Below are positions 26,014 through 34,546 of a stretch of 64,000 nt of DNA, one piece after another. The stretch's first letter is position 1; each line of letters opens with the position of its first letter. The translations under genes were made by a program, and so were the position numbers. Below the pieces are notes generated by a model that did not search any database, had not been told where the DNA came from, and was given only the letters and a program-made list of their open reading frames with translations. Source of the stretch: Candidatus Amulumruptor caecigallinarius (GTDB taxonomy: Bacteria > Bacteroidota > Bacteroidia > Bacteroidales > Muribaculaceae); the NCBI GenBank assembly GCA_023665575.1, contig JAMPDQ010000003.1, positions 1 to 64,000 of the forward strand, in the 5' to 3' direction.

Positions 26014-26058
26014 GATAAAATTTGCACATTGCTTATATTCAGCAATATGCAAAATTTA
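26014..26058. terminator. 18-bp imperfect palindrome downstream of nspC
   Basis: ATAAAATTTGCACATTGC faces GCAATATGCAAAATTTAT around a 9-nt loop, with 16 of 18 positions pairing. It lies about 50 bp after nspC and before the nrdD promoter. No T-run follows, so termination is only one possible role. Confidence 0.45.
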
Positions 26059-26106
26059 TTGGAAAACTTTTTTAACATTTCCCGGTCTGAATACTTATTT
26101 TTAGTG

Positions 26107-27234
26107 TTAATCCATCCTGTCACGGTAATCTTCGTATGTAAATTTTCTGAGCATTTTCAGTTCGCCGGAAACACTCTGCAATATTATGGACGGATGCTGA
26201 ATCCCGTTGAACATATTGGTCTTTACAGTGGTGTAATGATTCATATCGAGCAGAGTCAGCTTGTCGCCGGCTTTCAGCGGTTTTTCAAATTTCCAGTCTC
26301 CGACGAAGTCACCGCTCAGACATGAATTGCCACCGAGACGGTAAGAAATACCGGTTTCGCTGTCATCGGGGAGTGCCTCTGCAATTGCCGGCTTGTAGGG
26401 CATCTCAAGGCAATCGGGCATGTGGCATGCAAATGAGGCATCGATAATGGCGGTGCGCACTCCGGCATCCTCCACCACATCGAGCACTTGCGTCACAAGA
26501 TTGCCGGTTTGCCATGTAAATGCACTCCCCGGCTCTATAATCAGCTCCAGGTGCGGATACATCTCGTGTATCCGGTTGATTATTCTGACAAGGTGCTCCG
26601 TGTCGTAATCCTTGCGTGTAATCAGGTGGCCGCCTCCCATGTTTAGCCATTTCACTTGCAGCAGGAGATGCCCGTATTCCTCAAGAAAAGCGTGCAACAC
26701 GGTTTCAAGGTCATGGCTCGACGATTCGCATAGCGCATGAAAGTGAAGGCCCTCTATGCCGGAGGGGAGTTTGCCGCCAATATTTGCAGTGCTTTCACCA
26801 AATCTTGATCCCGGCATGCAAGGATTATAGATATCGGTTTCTATCACGCTGCAATGCGGATTCACCCGCAGACCGGCCGAGACTTTTTTCTCCGACAGTT
26901 CCATTGCAGGGCGGAATTTCTCATATTGGCTGAGCGAATTGAATGTGATGTGAGAGCATCCTTTCAGAAACTCCGGGAACGCTTCATCGGTATATACCGG
27001 ACAATATGCGTGCACATCATTTCCGAGGCATTCGAGCGAAAGCTTCATCTCGTTGAGGCTGCTGGCCGTGGAAGCGGTGAAATATTCTCCGATTATGGGG
27101 AATGTTTTCCACAGGGCATTGGCCTTGAAGGCCATTATAATCTTGAGATTGGCATCTTCCGATACCCGTTTAAGTTTCTCGAGGTTGGCGCGCAGCTTCT
27201 CTTCATATACTATATAATATGGAGTTGGTATCAT
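26107..27234 (-). CDS. nspC: Carboxynorspermidine/carboxyspermidine decarboxylase
   Basis: This PLP-dependent, alanine-racemase-fold decarboxylase performs the last step of the Vibrio/Bacteroides spermidine (norspermidine) route. The 375-residue length matches NspC. Visible signatures are MAFKANALWKTFP (PLP-lysine region), GLHFHALCESSSHD, WLNMGGGHLITRKDYD, EPGSAFTW and SCLSGDFVGDW near the C-terminus. It overlaps uvrD by 4 bp. Its partner carboxy(nor)spermidine dehydrogenase is not in the window, but aguA and aguB, which make putrescine, lie 6-9 kb away. Confidence 0.94.
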   Translation of the reverse strand: MIPTPYYIVYEEKLRANLEKLKRVSEDANLKIIMAFKANALWKTFPIIGEYFTASTASSLNEMKLSLECLGNDVHAYCPVYTDEAFPEFLKGCSHITFNSLSQYEKFRPAMELSEKKVSAGLRVNPHCSVIETDIYNPCMPGSRFGESTANIGGKLPSGIEGLHFHALCESSSHDLETVLHAFLEEYGHLLLQVKWLNMGGGHLITRKDYDTEHLVRIINRIHEMYPHLELIIEPGSAFTWQTGNLVTQVLDVVEDAGVRTAIIDASFACHMPDCLEMPYKPAIAEALPDDSETGISYRLGGNSCLSGDFVGDWKFEKPLKAGDKLTLLDMNHYTTVKTNMFNGIQHPSIILQSVSGELKMLRKFTYEDYRDRMD

Positions 27235-29495
27235 TTCAGTATTTTGAATTTGGCAAATTTTAGCAAAAGTCGTTTTACGCCGGTGGCCCCGAAATCCACC
27301 GTGATTGAGGGTTCTCCCGATATATGTCCTTTATCAGTTATCACGCCTGTGCCGAGTTTGGCATGCTCGATTTTCATTCCTATATTCAGTTCATTGGGAG
27401 CATGCTGTGGCAACGGGCTGAAGAAATCCGACTTTATTTCGTTCACTTTCCTCATTCGGGACGTAGTTTCATATCTGTTGATTTCGTTGCTTGCGTTGCT
27501 TGCGTTGCTGCTGTCGGATGAGCTGAGAGAGCTGACAAAGCGCGGATCGAGTTCGCTGATAAAGCGCGAGGGCGACGACAATTTAGTCTGCCCGTTTCTG
27601 AAGCGTGTCTTGGCGTATGTGATGGTGCAGTGTTTTTTCGCACGTGTTATGGCCACATACATCAGCCTTCGCTCCTCCTCAATCTCTGCTATGGAATTCA
27701 TGGCCATTGCCGAGGGGAAAAGTTCTTCCTCGGCACCGACAATATAGACATGTTTGAATTCAAGTCCTTTTGCGGCATGCACGGTCATGAGTGTCACTTT
27801 GGGTTCGTCAGAATGTTCCTTTTCATCGGCATCGGTGGCGAGCATCACCTCTGAGAGAAAGGCCGCCATGTCGGTCGGAGTTTCTCCCGATTCAGTTCCG
27901 GCCTCCACAAAGTTGTGCAGGCCGTTGAGAATCTCCATCAGATTCTCTTGCCTTGCGATGCTTTCCGGAGCATTGTCATGTTCATATAGCATCAATATGC
28001 CGGTGCGGTTAAAGATTAATTGTCCGAGTTCGTAGGCATCCGATGTTTTATTCTCTTCAGTAAATTCGGCAATCATGTCATAGAAGGCGTCGAGCTTTTT
28101 GCGAGTGCCGGAATTCACATCAACGGGATATTTCTCCGGGTCGCCGAGAACTTTCCATATGCTCACACCGGCAGCCGAAGCTGCGACCTGCAGTTTTTTC
28201 AGAGTGGTTTCTCCGATTCCGCGTGTGGGAAAATTGATTATTCTGCGCAGGGCTTCGTCATCGTCCGGGTTGATTGCGAGCCGGAAATAGCTGATCACAT
28301 CCTTCACCTCCTTGCGCTGATAGAAGGCAGTGCCTCCAACAAGCCGATAGTTGATATTTTGTTTGCGCAGAGCCTCTTCAATCACACGGCTTTGGGCGTT
28401 GGTGCGATAGAGCACGGCGTAGTCTTCATAGCTGTCATGTTCGGAGAGTTTGTGATTGGCGATAGAGTGTGCCACAATATATGCCTCCTCGATATCACTG
28501 TAGGTGCGTACTATTTCCACAGGCACACCCTCTTCGTTTTCGCTGTATACTTCTTTTTTCAGCTGGCGTGTGTTGCGTTTTATCAAACTCCCGGCAGCAT
28601 TCACAATGTTGCGAGTGCTTCGGTAGTTGCGTTCAAGCCTGAAAGTCTTCAGCCCGGGAAACGACCGTTCGAGATTGATTATGTTGCCTATGTTGGCACC
28701 GCGGAAAGAATATATACTCTGCGCATCGTCACCCACTACACAAATCCTGTTTCCGGGGCGGCTCAGCTGTGTAATCACCATGTGCTGGGCGAAATTGGTG
28801 TCCTGATATTCATCCACCAGAATGAAGCGGAAAAATTCGCGGTAATGGCGGCAAATGTCGGGATTGTCGCGCAGCAGCAGATTCATATAGAATAGGATGT
28901 CGTCAAAATCCATGGCATTTGCCGCGAGGCATCGTTGCGTGTAAAGTTGGAATATCCTCCCGGTCATGGGGCGTTTCTGTTTTCGGTCAACATCGCCATA
29001 TTGCGCGATATATTGCCCGGCAGTCATCATGGAGTTTTTGGCATTTGAAATTGTTGAAGCCACGGAGGCCGGTTTGTATTGCTTTTCGTCAAGGCCGAGT
29101 TCGCGGATTATAAGCTTTATCAGCGAGCGGCTGTCGGCGGAGTCGTAGATGGTGAATCCGGGGCGGAAGCCCAAAAGTTCGGCATGACGCCTCAATATAC
29201 GCAGAAAAATGCTGTGGAAGGTGCCCATCCAGATCCGTTGCGAGAGCTTTTCACCCACCATTTCCGCCACGCGGCTCTTCATTTCGCGTGCCGCCTTGTT
29301 AGTGAAGGTGAGTGCCAGTATGCGGTGAGGTTCGAATCCGAGCCGCAGCAGGTGCACAATTTTATAGGTAAGCACACGCGTTTTCCCCGACCCGGCACCG
29401 GCTATGACCAGCGAGGCTCCATCGCAATATTCCACCGCAGCCCTCTGCTGCGGATTGAGGTTGTCGAGATAATTATAGTCAGGTTTTGTATGCAT
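27231..29495 (-). CDS. uvrD: UvrD/PcrA-type ATP-dependent DNA helicase
   Basis: This is a 3'-5' superfamily 1 helicase for repair and replication-fork processing. Motif Ia/I is LVIAGAGSGKTRVL, motif II is VDEYQDTN, motif III is GDDAQSIYSFRGA, motif IV is LERNYRST, motif V is VTLMTVHAAKGLEFKHV, and motif VI is MYVAITRAKK. The C-terminus ends in a PcrA-like Tudor fold. A Ser/Asn-rich patch (SSNASNASNEIN) encoded by a 9-bp repeat precedes it. The 754-aa length is normal. It is 20 bp downstream of the HsdR_N gene and overlaps nspC. Confidence 0.96.
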   Translation of the reverse strand: MHTKPDYNYLDNLNPQQRAAVEYCDGASLVIAGAGSGKTRVLTYKIVHLLRLGFEPHRILALTFTNKAAREMKSRVAEMVGEKLSQRIWMGTFHSIFLRILRRHAELLGFRPGFTIYDSADSRSLIKLIIRELGLDEKQYKPASVASTISNAKNSMMTAGQYIAQYGDVDRKQKRPMTGRIFQLYTQRCLAANAMDFDDILFYMNLLLRDNPDICRHYREFFRFILVDEYQDTNFAQHMVITQLSRPGNRICVVGDDAQSIYSFRGANIGNIINLERSFPGLKTFRLERNYRSTRNIVNAAGSLIKRNTRQLKKEVYSENEEGVPVEIVRTYSDIEEAYIVAHSIANHKLSEHDSYEDYAVLYRTNAQSRVIEEALRKQNINYRLVGGTAFYQRKEVKDVISYFRLAINPDDDEALRRIINFPTRGIGETTLKKLQVAASAAGVSIWKVLGDPEKYPVDVNSGTRKKLDAFYDMIAEFTEENKTSDAYELGQLIFNRTGILMLYEHDNAPESIARQENLMEILNGLHNFVEAGTESGETPTDMAAFLSEVMLATDADEKEHSDEPKVTLMTVHAAKGLEFKHVYIVGAEEELFPSAMAMNSIAEIEEERRLMYVAITRAKKHCTITYAKTRFRNGQTKLSSPSRFISELDPRFVSSLSSSDSSNASNASNEINRYETTSRMRKVNEIKSDFFSPLPQHAPNELNIGMKIEHAKLGTGVITDKGHISGEPSITVDFGATGVKRLLLKFAKFKILK

Positions 29496-29515
29496 CCGGG
29501 TTTCTTTTGTTGCTG

Positions 29516-29989
29516 TCAGTTGGCACTGAATGCTGTGGTTATATCGTTGTAGTCGGGTATGCGGGGAATAAAATGATAAGAGAAGCGCTCATAGTCAATG
29601 CGGCAACAATAATGACTCAATCCGTTCGAAACAATCAGATAGCGCGCTTTCAACTCCATATTGTAGCGCACAATCTGGTCGAAAACATCTTGTGTCACAT
29701 TCACATCAGGAGATTTATATTCCACAATCAGCAGCGGGTGGCCGTCGCGGCCGAACACCACCGTGTCGCAACGTTTGCGGGTGCCATTCACATCAATTCC
29801 TATTTCATTGGCCATTAATGCCGGCGGATAATGGAAATTGCGGGCGAGCCATGATGTGAAATGCTGCCTCACATTCTCTTCGGGGGTGAATGCCACATAT
29901 TTATTGCGCAAAGGGTCGAACACTTTTGTGATTCCCCCCTCCTCGCGGAGTCGCAGCTTCACCGGCGGAAGATTCAGAGTCTGTTTCAT
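29516..29989 (-). CDS. HsdR N-terminal-like PD-(D/E)XK domain protein
   Basis: This 157-residue protein resembles the nuclease domain of type I restriction R subunits alone, without motor or HsdM/HsdS partners. The nuclease core is visible as CDTVVFGRDGHPLLIVEYKSPDV, with Asp, then Glu-x-Lys. Such stand-alone proteins are common in Bacteroidetes and their role is unsettled. It is the first gene of an operon with uvrD, which suggests DNA repair or processing rather than restriction. The start at 29989 (MKQTLNL) was chosen because the -7 box at 30027-30034 would place the transcript start at or inside the upstream ATG at 30022. The chosen start codon lies within a dispersed-repeat end. Confidence 0.8.
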   Translation of the reverse strand: MKQTLNLPPVKLRLREEGGITKVFDPLRNKYVAFTPEENVRQHFTSWLARNFHYPPALMANEIGIDVNGTRKRCDTVVFGRDGHPLLIVEYKSPDVNVTQDVFDQIVRYNMELKARYLIVSNGLSHYCCRIDYERFSYHFIPRIPDYNDITTAFSAN

Positions 29990-30014
29990 AAAGAATTTAG
30001 AGTCTGTTTCATAA
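29973..30014. repeat. Two direct copies of the dispersed repeat end
   Basis: CAGAGTCTGTTTCATAAA at 29975-29992 and TTAGAGTCTGTTTCATAA at 29997-30014 lie 24 bp apart in the same orientation. The first supplies the start codon of the HsdR_N gene. Confidence 0.7.
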
Positions 30015-30026
30015 TTTTTCAATACA

Positions 30027-30034
30027 CAAAATTA
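30027..30034 (-). promoter_or_regulatory. -7 box of the HsdR_N-uvrD-nspC operon
   Basis: TAATTTTG on the minus strand lies directly upstream of the double repeat. The -33 element is not clear. Confidence 0.45.
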
Positions 30035-30054
30035 CTAATTAATTTCAAAAAGAA

Positions 30055-30084
30055 AAAGGGCTGCGTTTTGAAACGCAACCCTTT
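30055..30084 (-). terminator. Terminator of the large secreted protein gene
   Basis: AAAGGG-TGCGTTT pairs with AAACGCA-CCCTTT (one mismatch) and is followed on the minus strand by a T-rich run. It lies about 35 bp after the stop at 30120. Confidence 0.75.
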
Positions 30085-30119
30085 CTCGCTATTTCCTTCA
30101 GGTTTGAAACCTGAATAAC

Positions 30120-33100
30120 TTATTTCACAACTTTGGTGGATTTACCGTTGGCAACACGAATGAACACACCCTTATCCGGATTTGCAACCTTTACACCCCG
30201 GAGGTTATAGTAAACTGCATTCTCCATCTCGTCGATTGTGATTCCATCAATGCCGCTATAGCCGGCGGAAATGGTGAGAACCATTGTTTCGGGATTGAGA
30301 GTGAAGGTATATGTGTAGCCTGTCGCAGCTTTGATTTTGAGGTCGTTAGAAGCTTCAGACTCGGGAGCGAACTGCACGGTTGCGGTCTCTGTCTGCTTGA
30401 GCTGGGTGAGGTCTACCTCAACTCCATCAACTTTGTAATAGTTTTTGGGAGTGCCATTGATTTTCTTGATGATAATCATTTCGGCTTCGTCGCGCTGAGC
30501 TTCAATTGAAAATTTGTTCTCCGCATTGAGCTCGTTGTCGGCCCACATCTGCTCTGTCAACGGCTGATTCATGTTGGTGTGGAGCACCCAGGTCACAATC
30601 TCCTCGGTCACTGTTGTGCCGGTGATCTTGAGAGTGTTTGCTTTAGTGTCGAGTGTCAGAGTCACATCAGTGGCATCCTTGGCAAGACCCATATTAGCAA
30701 TATTGTCGTAAGTTTCAACAGTGTATGTTTCGCCGGGAACCATGTTGGTATTCTTAGTAGAATACTGCGAGCCCCAGGTTGATGTTGCAATCTTGAATTC
30801 ACCGGCGAGTTTGGGAATTGAAAGGGTGTATACGCCTTCACTTGCAATTGCGAAACGATAGTCTTCAACTGCGGGCCAGTCAGAACCGGTGATTGCACCT
30901 CGGAGATAGAGGTCGGAAAGTTCGGGGGTGGGTGCGCTGCCTACTTTTTTGATTGTGATCTCGTTGTTGGCCACGTTGTAGGTAACGTTAAAGATGTCGC
31001 CGTCGGCTGCACCTTCAATAGAGGATGCTTTCCAGTTTTCCTGACCTTCACCTGCGAATGCAAGTTCGGTGGGAGTGTCCATCTGGATGTTCTCGCCGCT
31101 GTAGAACATGTCAGCCTTTGTGTTGTAAACATAGAGAGCAAACGGATCCTTTCCAAGGGGAAGGTTCTCATATTCAACGATGCCGCTTTCAGGCACTTCA
31201 ACGCCCTTGTAATAGTCAGAGCCGTCGCCGGTTTTCCAGTTGTCAGAACCGATGTTCACATACCAGCCCTCGTAGCCGGGAGTGGGTTCAACAGTATTCT
31301 TCTTCAGGATAACGTTGATTTTGGACACCCGCGCTGCGCTGCTTGGGTTGGTAAATGTGACATTGCCGATACCATCTTCGTTGGTATATGTGGCAGTGCA
31401 GTATCCATCGGTCAATTGATTGGTCCCTTTGTCGAATGTTCCGGCCTGGCCTTCAGCAAGTGTGAATTTGTTCACATGGCTTTTGGCATTATGCATTAAC
31501 ACGATCTTGGTTATTGAATAGCCTTCGGGAGCGGCAACATTGAAATTGCCGGTTTTGTTTACTCGGAAAGTGTATTCTCCTTTTGCCGTGACATACAGAC
31601 GTACTGTTTTTTCGCCTGTCGGGCCACCCATGATGGTGACGTTGTCAATTGTAAGGGGCACATCGTTGACCCAGTAGCATTTGTTGCCTGAGTCGGATGT
31701 CCATTTGTCAGTGCTTTCGGGAATTGAGCTGTTCGTAGCCAGCATGCCTTCGAGACTGTCGAAGTTGAAGGTGACATCGAGGTTCTGCTCAGTCGGGGGA
31801 GTCGGGGGATTGGGGGTGTCGCCGCCAACCTTTGTGAGGAGGATAGTGTTGTTCTTCACATCGATTGTCACATCATATGTGTCACCTTCGGCAGCGCCTG
31901 CGATTGTAGAGGCAGTCTGGGTTGTGGCAACTGTAAGTGTGGTGGTTGTACCCGGCACGATGTCGGCAGCATAGAGATAGCCGTCAGCCTTGCCATTCCA
32001 TGTGGATACGGCAAACTCAAGGTTGCTGAAGGGGAGGGCGGTAAATGTTGCCACACCCTCGGCGTTGGGCTGTGTCTCTTTCCAATAGTCAGAGCCGGCG
32101 CCTTCGATGGTTTTCCATGCATCGCTGCCGATCTTCACATACCAGGAGCTGTAATCCTCAGTCGGGGGAGTCGGAGGATTGGGGGTGTCGCCGCCAACCT
32201 TTGTGAGGAGGATAGTGTTGTTCTTCACATCGATTGTCACATCATATGTGTCACCTTCGGCAGCGCCTGCGATTGTAGAGGCAGTCTGGGTTGTGGCAAC
32301 TGTAAGTGTGGTGGTTGTACCCGGCACGATGTCGGCAGCATAGAGATAGCCGTCAGCCTTGCCATTCCATGTGGATACGGCAAACTCAAGGTTGCTGAAG
32401 GGGAGGGCGGTAAATGTTGCCACACCCTCGGCGTTGGGCTGTGTCTCTTTCCAATAGTCAGAGCCGGCGCCTTCGATGGTTTTCCATGCATCGCTGCCCA
32501 ATTTTACATACCATGAAGCATAGTCTTCAACCGGAGGAGTCGGGGGAGTGGGAGGATTGGGAGTATCAGCTTTTGTGAAGAGAATGGTCTCATTCTTGGT
32601 GTCAACAGTGATTGTAACACCGGTCTGCTCAGCTGAGAAAGACATGTCGTTGTCCATACCACCCTTGACATAGGTGTAAGTTTTACCGAACTCGATGCTA
32701 TTACGCTCCTCATAAGGAACTGTGCAGGAGAATGACCAGTCGGCATTTCCAACCTTAAAAGCGCTGTTTGCCGGGATTGTCACATCGGAGAGAGTGTATA
32801 CGTCATCGTTTTTAGTGAACTTCCACGCGGCCTGAGCGGCATAATCATTAAATGCGCCGCGGAGATAGAGGTCCCCGATTTCAAACACAACTTCGCCACC
32901 AAGAATAAGTTTCATATTGTTGGTGTCGATGGTCATGTTGTAGGTGCCGGCAGGCAGCTGCCATGAGGCATCCACACCATAACTCATGGCGTTTTCGCCG
33001 GTTTGGGGTGTAGTGTTGTTTGTTGCCGGCGCATAGCGGTGGGCATTGGTGACATTCCAAGACGAGCCGAGCTCCGATGTGAATGCAAACCAGAAGGTTT

Positions 33101-33287
33101 GGTTCGTGGTGACTTGATACGTAAAGACACCATCTGACTTCTTGTCAAGCTCTTGGCCCTTGTTGTAAGCAAAGCCGCCGACCTGCGTACCCATGACATA
33201 CAGCTTGTCGGCCTTGACGGCATACGTGCTGAGAGGGGTGAGGAGAGCCAAGCCTGCCAAAGCAAACGTTTTGAAAAGGTTCTTCAT
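30120..33287 (-). CDS. Large secreted repetitive beta-domain protein with Por/T9SS-like tail
   Basis: The 1055-residue exported protein has a signal peptide (MKNLFKTFALAGLALLTPLSTYAV). Multiple beta-sandwich-like modules follow, several opening with LYLRGA or SWYVKIGSDAWKT. They resemble the starch-binding SusE/SusF style, but I cannot name a family with certainty. Two modules (about residues 250-500) are nearly identical copies joined by Pro-Thr linkers (PNPPTPPTE). A central FN3-like region and a final module with DLYLRGAITGSDW follow. The tail YNLRGVKVANPDKGVFIRVANGK resembles the Por-secretion/T9SS type A sorting domain. Surface glycan binding is a reasonable guess, not shown. Confidence 0.8.
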   Translation of the reverse strand: MKNLFKTFALAGLALLTPLSTYAVKADKLYVMGTQVGGFAYNKGQELDKKSDGVFTYQVTTNQTFWFAFTSELGSSWNVTNAHRYAPATNNTTPQTGENAMSYGVDASWQLPAGTYNMTIDTNNMKLILGGEVVFEIGDLYLRGAFNDYAAQAAWKFTKNDDVYTLSDVTIPANSAFKVGNADWSFSCTVPYEERNSIEFGKTYTYVKGGMDNDMSFSAEQTGVTITVDTKNETILFTKADTPNPPTPPTPPVEDYASWYVKLGSDAWKTIEGAGSDYWKETQPNAEGVATFTALPFSNLEFAVSTWNGKADGYLYAADIVPGTTTTLTVATTQTASTIAGAAEGDTYDVTIDVKNNTILLTKVGGDTPNPPTPPTEDYSSWYVKIGSDAWKTIEGAGSDYWKETQPNAEGVATFTALPFSNLEFAVSTWNGKADGYLYAADIVPGTTTTLTVATTQTASTIAGAAEGDTYDVTIDVKNNTILLTKVGGDTPNPPTPPTEQNLDVTFNFDSLEGMLATNSSIPESTDKWTSDSGNKCYWVNDVPLTIDNVTIMGGPTGEKTVRLYVTAKGEYTFRVNKTGNFNVAAPEGYSITKIVLMHNAKSHVNKFTLAEGQAGTFDKGTNQLTDGYCTATYTNEDGIGNVTFTNPSSAARVSKINVILKKNTVEPTPGYEGWYVNIGSDNWKTGDGSDYYKGVEVPESGIVEYENLPLGKDPFALYVYNTKADMFYSGENIQMDTPTELAFAGEGQENWKASSIEGAADGDIFNVTYNVANNEITIKKVGSAPTPELSDLYLRGAITGSDWPAVEDYRFAIASEGVYTLSIPKLAGEFKIATSTWGSQYSTKNTNMVPGETYTVETYDNIANMGLAKDATDVTLTLDTKANTLKITGTTVTEEIVTWVLHTNMNQPLTEQMWADNELNAENKFSIEAQRDEAEMIIIKKINGTPKNYYKVDGVEVDLTQLKQTETATVQFAPESEASNDLKIKAATGYTYTFTLNPETMVLTISAGYSGIDGITIDEMENAVYYNLRGVKVANPDKGVFIRVANGKSTKVVK
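31807..32505. repeat. 369-bp tandem duplication inside the secreted protein gene
   Basis: Bases from about 31807-32136 recur at 32176-32505 with only a handful of changes. The period is 369 bp, equal to 123 codons, so the frame is kept. A third, diverged copy is visible further along. The near-identity implies recent duplication or ongoing copy-number change of the module. Confidence 0.9.
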
Positions 33288-33624
33288 TTTTTTTAATAGT
33301 TAGTTATAAGGTTAATTAAAATTGGTGTTTTCTGATTTTAAGGGGTTAGTTATTGCTTTTTGGGGATTAATGGAAATTATGGAAATTATGGGAATTATGG
33401 ATTCATTCACATATGCATCTCTTGTTTCCCATTCTCTCATGGTTCTCATGGTTGTCATGAATTTTGTGTGGCATCTTTTTCAATCCGCAATCCGCATTGC
33501 CTATTTCCTTTAATCCGCAAATTTACAACAACTTTCCCAACAAACCTAAATAAAATATAAAAAAAATCAAAAACATGCTCTTAAACATGTTTTTGACTTA
33601 AAATTTTATAAAATCGCGATTTTC
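33288..33624. promoter_or_regulatory. Leader and intergenic region upstream of the secreted protein gene
   Basis: A minus-strand -7 box TAAATTTG lies at 33518-33525, giving a leader of about 225 nt for the gene at 33287. The leader contains a 9-bp repeat tract (units of GGAAATTAT, 33370-33401). No gene is supported here. A terminator for aguB lies at the far end. Confidence 0.45.
33568..33595 (-). terminator. aguB terminator
   Basis: CAAAAACATG pairs perfectly with CATGTTTTTG across an 8-nt loop and is followed on the minus strand by a long T-run. It is a classic intrinsic terminator. Confidence 0.8.
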
Positions 33625-34512
33625 TCAGTCCAGGAAGCGGCGAGTGAGGGCGTCGTAGCTGTCAATGCGGCGGTCGCGAAGGAAAGGCCACCATTGCCGC
33701 ACACTCTCCGACCTCCCGAGGTCGATCTCCACCACCTGCTCGCAGGGGGAGTTGTCGGGCGCATGAAAAAGGATCTCCCCCTGGGGGCCGGCCACAAAAC
33801 TCGAACCCCAGAAATCTATTCCCGATGTCTGCCCGGAAGGGTCTTCCTCAAATCCGTTGCGGTTTACCGATACAACCGGCACTCCGTTTGCCACGGCATG
33901 CGATCTCTGAATCGTGATCCATGCACCCATCTGCCGCTTTTTTTCCTCGCTTGTGTCATCCGGATTCCAACCTATGGCCGTGGGATATATCAGCATCTCC
34001 GCCCCTCGCATGGCCATGAGCCGAGAGGCCTCCGGATACCATTGGTCCCAGCAAACCAATACGCCCAACTTCCCGACAGAAGTTTCAATAGGGATGAAAC
34101 CGAGGTCGCCGGGAGTGAAATAAAATTTCTCATAAAATCCGGGGTCATCCGGAATGTGCATCTTCCTATATTTGCCGGCTATGGAGCCATCTTTGTCAAA
34201 CACCACAGCCGTGTTGTGATATAGTCCGGGCGCGCGGCGCTCAAACATGCTCGTCACAATCACTACATTGTTGGCAGATGCAGCTTCGGCATAAAATTCG
34301 GTAAACTCGCTCGGTATTTCTTCTGCATAGCGGAAATTCTCAACATCCTCTGTTTGACAGAAATATAGCGAATCATGAAGCTCAGACAGCACTATGAGTT
34401 CGGCCCCTTCAAGCGCAAGGTTTTCTATCGCGGTGAGATTCCGCGCACGATTGGCATCAACATCTTCCGAAAAGGAATGCTGCACAATCCCGACTTTAAT
34501 TCTCTTTCCCAT
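33625..34512 (-). CDS. aguB: N-carbamoylputrescine amidase
   Basis: This nitrilase-superfamily enzyme hydrolyses N-carbamoylputrescine to putrescine, CO2 and ammonia. The Glu-Lys-Cys triad appears as LSELHD, KYRKMHIPDDPGF and VLVCWDQWYPEASR. GADSSA-type spacing and the 295-aa length fit AguB. It follows agmatine deiminase by 34 bp on the same strand, which fixes the pathway assignment. Its product can feed the spermidine route that ends at nspC. Confidence 0.95.
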   Translation of the reverse strand: MGKRIKVGIVQHSFSEDVDANRARNLTAIENLALEGAELIVLSELHDSLYFCQTEDVENFRYAEEIPSEFTEFYAEAASANNVVIVTSMFERRAPGLYHNTAVVFDKDGSIAGKYRKMHIPDDPGFYEKFYFTPGDLGFIPIETSVGKLGVLVCWDQWYPEASRLMAMRGAEMLIYPTAIGWNPDDTSEEKKRQMGAWITIQRSHAVANGVPVVSVNRNGFEEDPSGQTSGIDFWGSSFVAGPQGEILFHAPDNSPCEQVVEIDLGRSESVRQWWPFLRDRRIDSYDALTRRFLD

Positions 34513-34546
34513 ATAGCTATATAATATTTCTCGTCAACTCCTTCAC

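Noticed and set aside
29516..29989. Type I restriction-modification system
   Set aside because: Only an HsdR N-terminal-like domain is present; no HsdM, HsdS or motor domain is encoded nearby.
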